Below the pieces are notes generated by a model. It had not been told where the DNA came from. It was given only the letters and a program-made list of their open reading frames with translations, and did not search any database. Of a stretch of 5,547 bases of DNA, positions 1 through 5,384 are shown piece after piece; the stretch's first letter is position 1, and the number at the start of each line of letters is the position of its first letter. The stretch comes from a bacterium. Lineage in GTDB: Bacteria; SM23-31; JAUVVT01. The translations under genes and the position numbers were made by a program. Where the stretch lies: NCBI GenBank assembly GCA_030604505.1, contig JAUVVT010000169.1:1-5547 (forward strand). Direction: 5' to 3'.

Positions 1-1133
1 ACCTGAACGACAGTGGGAGAAATATTCCAGATGAACATGTAACCATGCCCGAGACACTACAGGAGGCTGGCTATGCTGCCTTTGGCACAGGCAAGTGGCA
101 CAATAATGCAAGTGCATACGCTCGGTCTTTCACACATGGCGGGAAAATCTTCTTCGGTGGGATGTCCGACCATCTAAAAGTGCCGGTCAACGATTTTAAC
201 CCAGCCGGCACATATCCAAAGGAAAAGAGATACATGGGAGAAAAGTTTTCCAGCGAACTTTTTAGTGATTCCGCCATTAAGTTCCTTCATGAATATAAGG
301 ATGATAATCCATTTCTTGTGTATGTTTCTTACACGGCACCTCACGATCCGAGGATGGCGTCGAAAAAGTATAGAGATATGTATAATCCAGATAAAATTAG
401 TTTGCCGAAAAACTTTATGCCGGAGCATCCATTTGATAATGGTGATTTGAAAACACGCGATGAAAAACTGGCACCTTGGCCTCGAACTCCGGGTATTGTG
501 CGTGAACATATTGCCGATTATTATGCTATGATTACCCATCTGGATGAGCAAATAGGTCGTGTGTTGAAAACTCTGGAGGAAAGTGGGAAATCGGACAATA
601 CAATCATCATTTTTGCCGGAGACAATGGTCTTGCTGTTGGCCAGCATGGACTTTTTGGCAAACAGAATCTATACGAGCACAGCGTGCATGTGCCATTAAT
701 TATAAGTGGTCCGGGACTTCCACAAGGAAAAACATGCGATGCACTTTGCTATCTGCTGGATATTTTCCCGACTGTTTGTGAACTGGTCGGCAGTCCAATA
801 CCAGAAACAGTTGAAGGTGAGAGTCTTGTTCCCCTTATAACAGGAGAGAAGAAAAAGGTTCGTGATTCTATTTTCGGTGCCTATAAAGAATTTCAACGAA
901 TGGTTCGAAATGACCGTTGGAAGCTCATTCTATACAACGTCAATGGAAAGCAGACTATGCAACTGTTTGACCTAAAGAACGATCCGTGGGAGATGAAGAA
1001 CCTGGCGGACGACCCTGTACAGGCAGAACGCATCAAGGAACTGACTAATCTGTTGAAGAAATGGATGAAGGAAACCGACGACAATTGCGACCTGGACAAG
1101 CTCAACTGGGGCTACGTTCCCAACGAGAAATAG
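1..1133 (+). CDS. Sulfatase (alkaline phosphatase superfamily), 5'-truncated by the window edge
   Basis: Hydrolyses sulfate esters, probably on a glycan or other organic sulfate; the substrate is not readable. The frame is open from base 3, and the residues before the first Met (codon 45-47) read as normal sulfatase sequence, so the true start and the C-x-P-S/T-R formylglycine motif lie upstream. About 376 residues are visible; roughly 100 or more are missing compared with usual family length. Visible family motifs are G-T-G-K-W-H (Lys at 93-95), A-P-H-D-P-R (His at 342-344), A-G-D-N-G (Asp-Asn at 621-626, metal ligands), and G-Q-H-G-L-F-G-K (Lys at 660-662), then the C-terminal subdomain ending in a L-F-D-L-x-x-D-P-x-E strand. 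These are the usual Ca- and sulfate-binding positions, so the visible part looks intact. Export is likely by family habit, but the signal is out of view. The stop is TAG, 64 nt before the next sulfatase, so they are probably co-transcribed. Confidence 0.93.
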   Translation, partial: LNDSGRNIPDEHVTMPETLQEAGYAAFGTGKWHNNASAYARSFTHGGKIFFGGMSDHLKVPVNDFNPAGTYPKEKRYMGEKFSSELFSDSAIKFLHEYKDDNPFLVYVSYTAPHDPRMASKKYRDMYNPDKISLPKNFMPEHPFDNGDLKTRDEKLAPWPRTPGIVREHIADYYAMITHLDEQIGRVLKTLEESGKSDNTIIIFAGDNGLAVGQHGLFGKQNLYEHSVHVPLIISGPGLPQGKTCDALCYLLDIFPTVCELVGSPIPETVEGESLVPLITGEKKKVRDSIFGAYKEFQRMVRNDRWKLILYNVNGKQTMQLFDLKNDPWEMKNLADDPVQAERIKELTNLLKKWMKETDDNCDLDKLNWGYVPNEK

Positions 1134-1183
1134 AAGAAGCCGAAGAAGAAAAAATGAGAGCATCAAAAAAATCTTGTTGATTG

Positions 1184-1191
1184 AAAGGGAG
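1184..1191 (+). promoter_or_regulatory. Ribosome binding site fixing a GTG start
   Basis: The purine stretch AAAGGGAG lies 6 nt before GTG at 1198. An in-frame TAA directly precedes the GTG (1195-1197), so no earlier start is possible. The next in-frame ATG (codon 23) would delete the Tat signal, so GTG is the start. Confidence 0.8.
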
Positions 1192-1197
1192 ACATAA

Positions 1198-2628
1198 GTG
1201 AACAGACAGTTCAATCGACGGAATTTTCTGAAAGCCGTGGGTCTGGGAGCGGCATCGCTGACAATGCCGGGATTAACTCGCTGTTCGGCTGGGGCTGTTA
1301 AGGGTAAAAAGCCGAATATTATCTATATAATGCTCGATGACCTGGGGACCGAGTGGTTCAGTTGCTATGGTGGGGAGGAAATGGAAACGCCCAACACCGA
1401 TATGCTGGCAAAGGGCGGGATACAGTTTTCCAATGCGTATTCCATGGCACAATGTACGCCCACCCGCGTGACGCTTTTAACCGGGCAGTACCCCTGGCGG
1501 CATGGTTGGGTTAACCACTGGGACGTGCCGCGCTGGGGCGCCGGATGTCATTTCGATTGGAAACATAATATGACTTTTGCACGTGTAATGAAGACTGCCG
1601 GTTATGTTACTGCCGCCGCTGGCAAGTGGCAGATTAATGACTTTCGGGTCCAACCCAATGCTATGGTAAAACACGGCTTCGACGAGTACTGCATGTGGAC
1701 CGGCTATGAATCTGGGAACCCTCCCAGCTCAAATCGCTATTGGGACTCTTACATTCACACTAAAGACGGCAGCAAGACCTACAAGGGTAGGTTCAGCACC
1801 GACATCTTCGTGGACTTTCTAATTGATTTTATGAGAAGATACAAAGACAAGCCGATGATGTTATACTTCCCTATGTGCTTGACCCATACACCATTTACCA
1901 ATACACCACTCGATCCAGACGCCGAGGGCAGGGATGCGTGCCATAAGGCAATGGTCCGCTATGCCGATTTTGCACTTGGCAGAATAGTCAAAGCACTGGA
2001 TGAACTGAAGATTCGCAGTAACACTATAGTGTTCTTGACAGCGGACAATGGCACAGGCAGGCAGATGACTGCACGAATGAACGGCAGGCTGGTCAAAGGC
2101 GGTAAAGCTACATTGGGAGAACCCGGTGTCAGAATGCCATTCATCGTCAATTGCCCTGGACTTGTTCCCGCTGGCGTCACGACCGATGCTCTAACTGACT
2201 TCACCGATATGATGCCCACATTTGCGGAACTGAGCGGAGCCGAACTTCCCGGAGATATTGTCCTTGACGGTCACTCTATCGCAAAGTTGATTCTTGGGAA
2301 GGAGGATGATTCCCAACGTCAGTGGATTATGTCTATGGGATTTGGTCCAGCGAATCTTACCGAAAGCGGCGTCGAGCCAGTTCATGAATTCAATGACCGC
2401 GTTGTGCGTGACAAACAGTATAAACTTTGGGTGCTGAAAAACAGGAGTGCGAGGTTGTATGACCTGACCGCCGATCCGGCGGAGACGAATAACCTGATCA
2501 ACAGCACGGACCCGAAAATTGTCAACGCACGCAATAAACTCGAGGCTGTCTGGAAATCCTTTCCTAAGAAGGACGGAAAACCAAAATACGATCCGACACC
2601 ACCTCAACCATGGGATAAAAAGATATAG
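1198..2628 (+). CDS. Tat-exported sulfatase with C-T-P-T-R formylglycine site
   Basis: Complete 476-residue sulfatase, the usual family length, with GTG start. The N-terminus has a twin-arginine signal (R7-R8-N-F-L-K) and a hydrophobic stretch to about residue 27. Cys29 follows L-T-R, a poor lipobox, so lipid anchoring is doubtful. Catalytic parts in order: D47-D48 (metal), C86-T-P-T-R90 where Cys86 would become formylglycine, A-G-K143-W, L-T-H230-T-P-F, A-D283-N284-G (metal) and K300/K303 in V-K-G-G-K. The C-terminal subdomain has a Y-D-L-x-x-D-P-x-E-x-x-N-L strand at 421-433. Thr replaces the common Ser in the core motif; the C-x-P-x-R frame is kept, so activity is expected. Maturation needs a formylglycine-generating enzyme or anaerobic sulfatase maturase, neither visible here. 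The sequence differs widely from the preceding sulfatase, so this is not a recent tandem duplicate; the pair may remove different sulfates of one substrate. Substrate unknown. Confidence 0.95.
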   Translation: MNRQFNRRNFLKAVGLGAASLTMPGLTRCSAGAVKGKKPNIIYIMLDDLGTEWFSCYGGEEMETPNTDMLAKGGIQFSNAYSMAQCTPTRVTLLTGQYPWRHGWVNHWDVPRWGAGCHFDWKHNMTFARVMKTAGYVTAAAGKWQINDFRVQPNAMVKHGFDEYCMWTGYESGNPPSSNRYWDSYIHTKDGSKTYKGRFSTDIFVDFLIDFMRRYKDKPMMLYFPMCLTHTPFTNTPLDPDAEGRDACHKAMVRYADFALGRIVKALDELKIRSNTIVFLTADNGTGRQMTARMNGRLVKGGKATLGEPGVRMPFIVNCPGLVPAGVTTDALTDFTDMMPTFAELSGAELPGDIVLDGHSIAKLILGKEDDSQRQWIMSMGFGPANLTESGVEPVHEFNDRVVRDKQYKLWVLKNRSARLYDLTADPAETNNLINSTDPKIVNARNKLEAVWKSFPKKDGKPKYDPTPPQPWDKKI

Positions 2629-2647
2629 AAAGATAAAGAGTGCAAAA

Positions 2648-2672
2648 TGATTGAAAGGTAATTTTAAGTGAA
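2648..2672 (+). repeat. Near-copy of the second sulfatase's start signal, without a gene
   Basis: The 25 nt from 2648 match 1178-1202 (the RBS and GTG start of the preceding sulfatase) at 20 of 25 positions. TGATTGAAAGG is identical, and TAAGTGAA follows at exactly the same distance. The GTG at 2668 is followed by AAA and then TAA, so it cannot start a protein. It may be a relic of a gene start left by a deletion or rearrangement; chance in AT-rich sequence is the alternative. Confidence 0.5.
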
Positions 2673-2689
2673 ATAAAATCTGATAAAAA

Positions 2690-2702
2690 CAGAATTTTTC
2701 TG
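2690..2702 (+). repeat. Short hairpin CAGAA-TTT-TTCTG
   Basis: A perfect 5-bp stem with a 3-nt loop. Its right arm is part of the TTCTGATTA motif that recurs further down this leader. It is followed by A-rich rather than T-rich sequence, so a rho-independent terminator for the + strand is not supported. Confidence 0.4.
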
Positions 2703-2715
2703 ATTAATAAAAAAA

Positions 2716-2744
2716 TTGCTAAAGTTCCTAAAAATTTATATATT
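2716..2744 (+). promoter_or_regulatory. Candidate sigma-70-type promoter of the trans-sulfuration gene
   Basis: TTGCTA (2716-2721, 4 of 6 to consensus) and TATATT (2739-2744, 5 of 6) are separated by 17 nt. Transcription would begin near 2751, inside the left arm of the 2746-2786 inverted repeat. The region is very AT-rich, so chance matches are common. The position fits a gene whose composition differs from the sulfatases upstream. Confidence 0.35.
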
Positions 2745-2745
2745 C

Positions 2746-2786
2746 ATAATCAGAAAAGAAAGATATTTTGTTTTAATTCTGATTAT
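2746..2786 (+). repeat. 10-bp perfect inverted repeat in the leader of the trans-sulfuration gene
   Basis: ATAATCAGAA (2746-2755) and TTCTGATTAT (2777-2786) are exact reverse complements around a 21-nt AT-rich loop. The repeat covers the expected transcription start and ends 4 nt before the purine-rich ribosome binding site. It could be a regulator's operator or a leader hairpin. Confidence 0.55.
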
Positions 2787-2790
2787 ATAA

Positions 2791-2798
2791 AAAGAGGT
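2791..2798 (+). promoter_or_regulatory. Ribosome binding site with overlapping ATG and GTG
   Basis: AAAGAGGT ends 5 nt before GTG at 2804, the only start that opens the long frame. An ATG at 2802 overlaps it in another frame and stops after 15 codons (TAA at 2847-2849). GTG has the better spacing and is taken as the start. Confidence 0.7.
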
Positions 2799-2803
2799 TA
2801 AAT

Positions 2804-3982
2804 GTGGAAAAATATGGTTTCCAGACAAAAGCCCTTCACGCAGGATTAAGTGAGAAAGAATATAAATCATTGATTTTTCCAATATATCAGTCAGTAGCGT
2901 ATCCTTATGAGACTTCTGAGGATGCTGCATTAATTCATTCTTTCCAGAAAGAAGGTCAGATTTATGGAAGGATGGATAATCCGACACTGGAAATCTTTGA
3001 AAAAAGGCTTGCTGTTCTTGAGGAGGGTGAGGCATGTATTGGGACTTCGAGTGGGATGTCTGCAATATATATGATTGCTGTATACTTTGCAAGGAACGGC
3101 GGTGAAATTGTTTCTTCTAATAGAATTTACGGAGGATCATATGTGTTGTTTTCCAAAATACTACCAGATCTCGGCATTAAGGTTCATTTAGTAAAAGATA
3201 TTCATAATATTGATGAATGGGAATCGAAAATAAACCAAAATACAAAATTTCTATTTATCGAGACACCGAGTAATCCAAGCATAAATGTACTTGATATAAA
3301 GAGATTTTCAGACTTAGCGCACTCACATAATATATCTCTAATAGTTGATAATACAATAGCAACTCCTGCTTTGCAGATTCCAATAAAGTTTGGAGCGGAT
3401 ATAATTATTCATTCTGCAACCAAATATATCTGTGGTAACTCTACTTCCCTGGCTGGTGCGGTTATTGGAAGAAAAGAAGAGATTAAAAAGATGCGTGAGG
3501 AAATTTATGAAATCACAGGACCCACTCTGTCACCTTTTAATGCGTGGCTGCTTCTTATTGGATTAGAGACACTCTATATTAGGATGCAGAAACATTCAGA
3601 AAATGCAAAAATTGTAGCAGAATTCCTTGAAAATCATCCAAAAGTAGATTCTGTATCGTATCCGTTCCTTAAAGGTCATCCACAATTTGATACAGCAAAA
3701 AAACAGATGTCCGGCGGAAGTTCTCTTATTTCTTTTAATATAAAGGGCAGCCTTGAGGATGCATATAAATTTATAGATTCGGTTAATCTTATTAAAAGAG
3801 TGGGACATTTAGGAGATTCAAAAACATTAATTACTCATCCACGAACTGTCACTCATCAAAGTCTAACCGATGAAGAAAGAAAAGATGCAAATGTCTCTGA
3901 TAATAGTATCAGAATTTCGGTTGGGCTCGAAGATGTGAATGATTTAATCGAGGATATTGAGCAAGCTCTCGGAAAGATTTGA
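2804..3982 (+). CDS. PLP-dependent Cys/Met metabolism enzyme (O-acetylhomoserine sulfhydrylase / cystathionine gamma-synthase / methionine gamma-lyase family)
   Basis: A 392-residue fold-type-I PLP enzyme of sulfur amino-acid metabolism, cytoplasmic (no signal). Visible landmarks: Y54-x-R56 in I-Y-G-R-M-D-N-P (phosphate contact from the partner subunit), S83-G84-M85, Y109 in R-I-Y-G-G (ring stacking), E-T-P-S-N157-P, D182 in V-D-N-T (pyridine nitrogen), K207 in H-S-A-T-K-Y (Schiff base), and R370 in I-R-I-S-V-G-L-E-D (substrate carboxylate). All key residues are present, so it should be active. Y-G-G-S replaces the Y-G-C-T of classical methionine gamma-lyases. This and the L-G-D-S-K-T-L-I-T-H-P segment favour O-acetylhomoserine sulfhydrylase-like chemistry, which makes homocysteine from an activated homoserine and sulfide, but at 392 residues it is shorter than typical members (about 430), so the exact reaction stays open. 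Sampled GC is about one third, lower than the sulfatases. It has its own leader with inverted repeats. Confidence 0.92.
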   Translation: MEKYGFQTKALHAGLSEKEYKSLIFPIYQSVAYPYETSEDAALIHSFQKEGQIYGRMDNPTLEIFEKRLAVLEEGEACIGTSSGMSAIYMIAVYFARNGGEIVSSNRIYGGSYVLFSKILPDLGIKVHLVKDIHNIDEWESKINQNTKFLFIETPSNPSINVLDIKRFSDLAHSHNISLIVDNTIATPALQIPIKFGADIIIHSATKYICGNSTSLAGAVIGRKEEIKKMREEIYEITGPTLSPFNAWLLLIGLETLYIRMQKHSENAKIVAEFLENHPKVDSVSYPFLKGHPQFDTAKKQMSGGSSLISFNIKGSLEDAYKFIDSVNLIKRVGHLGDSKTLITHPRTVTHQSLTDEERKDANVSDNSIRISVGLEDVNDLIEDIEQALGKI

Positions 3983-4024
3983 AAAGTTAACTCTTTATTT
4001 CAGAGAAAATATTTAAAAAGGATA

Positions 4025-4049
4025 TTACTATGCAGCCTGTTTATAGTAA
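4025..4049 (+). repeat. 7-bp inverted repeat TTACTAT / ATAGTAA
   Basis: TTACTAT (4025-4031) and ATAGTAA (4043-4049) are exact reverse complements around an 11-nt loop that holds most of the G and C in this spacer. It lies 38 nt past the stop of the trans-sulfuration gene. There is no T-run after it, so it is not a convincing terminator. Confidence 0.35.
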
Positions 4050-4062
4050 ATTAGTATGTTTA

Positions 4063-4084
4063 TAAAATGTAAGAGTACATTTTA
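4063..4084 (+). repeat. 9-bp perfect stem-loop before the isomerase/epimerase gene
   Basis: TAAAATGTA (4063-4071), tetraloop AGAG, TACATTTTA (4076-4084). The stem is perfect but has only two G-C pairs at most, and A-rich sequence follows, so it is more like an operator palindrome (TGTA-N4-TACA core) or leader hairpin than a terminator. It ends 34 nt before the ribosome binding site. Confidence 0.5.
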
Positions 4085-4117
4085 AAGTAAATAATAGTAT
4101 CAATCATTTAAAAAAGT

Positions 4118-4126
4118 AAGGAGGGT
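4118..4126 (+). promoter_or_regulatory. Strong consensus ribosome binding site
   Basis: AAGGAGG (4118-4124) continues as GT, close to the full anti-Shine-Dalgarno complement. The ATG at 4133 follows 8 nt after AAGGAGG. It is the best ribosome binding site in the window and serves the only visible ATG-started gene. Confidence 0.85.
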
Positions 4127-4132
4127 GAAAAT

Positions 4133-5206
4133 ATGTCATCACAATCTTTTTTAAACCGAAGGGATTTTTTAAGTAAAAGTACAAAAGGAACAATTGGATT
4201 AGCAGCAGGAATTGCCACTTCGGGTATGATGTCTAATAAGGCAAAAGCCCAGAGAAGAAGGAGAAGAAGTCCAATAAGGGTAAGTCTATATACCATTACA
4301 TATCTGGGGATTTGGTATGATGACCGTGCATTGACTCTTAAGGAATGTATGGATAGAGCGAGAGAATATGGATACGACGGGATAGAGTTTGATGGAAAGA
4401 GACCACATATCTGCCCGCTTGACCAGGATATGAAGGAATGCCTCGAATTAAGAAGGTATGCTGAGAAATTAGGATTGGAAATTAGTGGGCTTGCAGGTAA
4501 TAACAACTTTACCAGTCCTATCCCCGAACAGCGTTGGAATGAACTGCTGATGGTGAGAGAACAGATAAAAATGGCAAGCTATTTAGGAGCTAACACTGTC
4601 AGATTATTTGCTGCATGGGGAGGAACAACAATTAATGATAGAGGAATTGCCGAATATGGAGATGCAAGAAGGTCATGGCATCTTGGTTTTCCTAACGTTA
4701 CAGATGAACAAAGGTGGAAATGGTGTAAAGAATGTCTTGAGGAATCAGTAAAGTGTGCTGAAGAATATGGTGTTACCCTTGCTTTTCAGAATCATGCGCC
4801 ATTGGTCGCTGATTATAAAGTTGCACTTAAAATGGTGAAGGAGATTAGTTCGGAAAACCTTAAAATGTCACTCGATGCTCTCAGTATGAACCAGGACCCT
4901 GAATATATACGAGCAGCAGTTAGTGAGGTAGGGAGGGATATTAACGTCCATCATCATTTCGGAGGCGAATTTGATAAAATGCCGGATGGAAGAATTGTCT
5001 TGCGAGGTACTACACCCGAAAGAAAAGATAATACTCCAGTTTTTATTAAAGCTCTGGCTGACATAGGATATAATGGTCATCTCGCCTATGAATTATGCCA
5101 TCAGTTTAGAATTGGAAATAGGATCGGAAAACTTAAAGATGTTGATGAACAAGCCGCCCTGGCTGTTCAGTATATGAAAAATATAATATCAGAGAATGTT
5201 ACTTAA
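4133..5206 (+). CDS. Tat-exported sugar phosphate isomerase/epimerase-like TIM-barrel protein
   Basis: A 357-residue protein of the xylose-isomerase-like TIM-barrel fold (AP endonuclease 2 family), which usually holds a divalent metal and isomerises or epimerises sugars. A Tat signal opens it: R9-R10-D-F-L, hydrophobic stretch 20-33, and a likely cut after A-K-A39. Five arginines (41-45) follow the cut directly. The barrel starts at I48-R-V-S-L. Recognisable strands are Y-D-G-I-E85-F-D, K-R-P-H92, L-G-A-N-T-V-R-L-F (151-159), V-T-L-A-F-Q219-N-H, M-S-L-D248-A, V-H-H-H275-F-G, and G-H-L-A-Y-E320-L. D248, a His of 273-275 and E320 sit where metal ligands are expected. Gln219 stands where many relatives have Glu, so metal binding may be altered; similar exported relatives may share this Gln (from memory, not checked). 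Substrate unknown. Export places it with the sulfatases, outside the cytoplasm. Confidence 0.88.
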   Translation: MSSQSFLNRRDFLSKSTKGTIGLAAGIATSGMMSNKAKAQRRRRRSPIRVSLYTITYLGIWYDDRALTLKECMDRAREYGYDGIEFDGKRPHICPLDQDMKECLELRRYAEKLGLEISGLAGNNNFTSPIPEQRWNELLMVREQIKMASYLGANTVRLFAAWGGTTINDRGIAEYGDARRSWHLGFPNVTDEQRWKWCKECLEESVKCAEEYGVTLAFQNHAPLVADYKVALKMVKEISSENLKMSLDALSMNQDPEYIRAAVSEVGRDINVHHHFGGEFDKMPDGRIVLRGTTPERKDNTPVFIKALADIGYNGHLAYELCHQFRIGNRIGKLKDVDEQAALAVQYMKNIISENVT

Positions 5207-5246
5207 TTTTAATAATAAGTTAATCATTCTTTTGAAAAAAATGAGT

Positions 5247-5309
5247 ATTTCTTAATTTTTTTGTAATCAAGTCCAATGTATTATATTTTGGTCTTGATAA
5301 TTAAGAAAT
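5247..5309 (+). repeat. 63-nt two-part imperfect palindrome
   Basis: The outer arms ATTTCTTAAT (5247-5256) and ATTAAGAAAT (5300-5309) are perfect over 10 bp. The inner arms ATCAAG-T-CCAA (5266-5276) and TTGG-T-CTTGAT (5288-5298) pair over 6+4 bp with one T/T mismatch. The loop is 11 nt, and a 9-nt T-rich bulge lies on the left side. No T-run follows on the + strand; on the - strand a T-run follows a few bases after it. It may be a leader hairpin, operator pair or small palindromic element. Confidence 0.6.
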
Positions 5310-5322
5310 GTTATATTAAAAT
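5294..5322 (+). promoter_or_regulatory. Candidate promoter of the FmdB-type gene
   Basis: TTGATA (5294-5299) and TAAAAT (5317-5322), each 5 of 6 to the sigma-70 consensus, are spaced by exactly 17 nt. The -35 box lies within the right arm of the 5247-5309 palindrome, so a protein bound to the palindrome would block it. The predicted leader is about 55 nt. AT-rich context makes chance matches plausible. Confidence 0.4.
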
Positions 5323-5341
5323 TAAATAAGCATTCTAAGTG

Positions 5342-5357
5342 ATTAATAATTATTAAT
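5342..5357 (+). repeat. 16-bp perfect palindrome ATTAATAATTATTAAT
   Basis: This sequence is its own reverse complement over 16 bp and consists only of A and T. It sits between the candidate promoter and the ribosome binding site of the FmdB-type gene, where an operator could lie. Pure AT content makes chance a real alternative. Confidence 0.4.
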
Positions 5358-5370
5358 ATAATTCAATTAC

Positions 5371-5375
5371 AGGAG
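5371..5375 (+). promoter_or_regulatory. Ribosome binding site fixing a GTG start
   Basis: AGGAG lies 9 nt before GTG at 5385. No ATG or TTG in the same frame lies between it and the conserved N-terminus, so GTG is the start. Confidence 0.7.
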
Positions 5376-5384
5376 TTAGTTAAA

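Noticed and set aside
174..647. 157-codon open frame on the - strand inside the first sulfatase
   Set aside because: It lies fully antisense to a well-supported sulfatase, and its translation shows no recognisable family or compositional sense.
1154..1180. ATG with a short frame between the two sulfatases
   Set aside because: Only eight codons (M-R-A-S-K-K-S-C) before TGA and no good ribosome binding site.
2191..2607. 138-codon open frame on the - strand inside the second sulfatase
   Set aside because: Shadow of a conserved coding region; no recognisable domain and no ribosome binding site that I could support.
2629..2803. SAM or T-box type riboswitch before the sulfur amino-acid gene
   Set aside because: The leader is almost all A and T and lacks the GC-containing helices and conserved segments of those RNAs; only simple inverted repeats are present.
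2736..3092. 118-codon - strand frame over the leader and start of the PLP enzyme
   Set aside because: Overlaps conserved coding sequence and the leader repeats; translation has no recognisable family.
4251..4270. Purine repeat (AGA/AGG) as a tandem-repeat or internal start element
   Set aside because: It simply encodes the five-arginine run in frame; the internal AAGGAG has no suitable start codon after it that would give a sensible protein.
4108..4506. 132-codon - strand frame with a hydrophobic Leu stretch over the isomerase/epimerase start
   Set aside because: The hydrophobic run comes from the antisense of the Tat signal and Arg run; no independent coding evidence.
5225..5262. Rho-independent terminator after the isomerase/epimerase gene
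   Set aside because: The only stem (CATT/AATG with a mismatch and an A/T helix) is weak, and the T-run at 5256-5262 is separated from it by more than ten bases.
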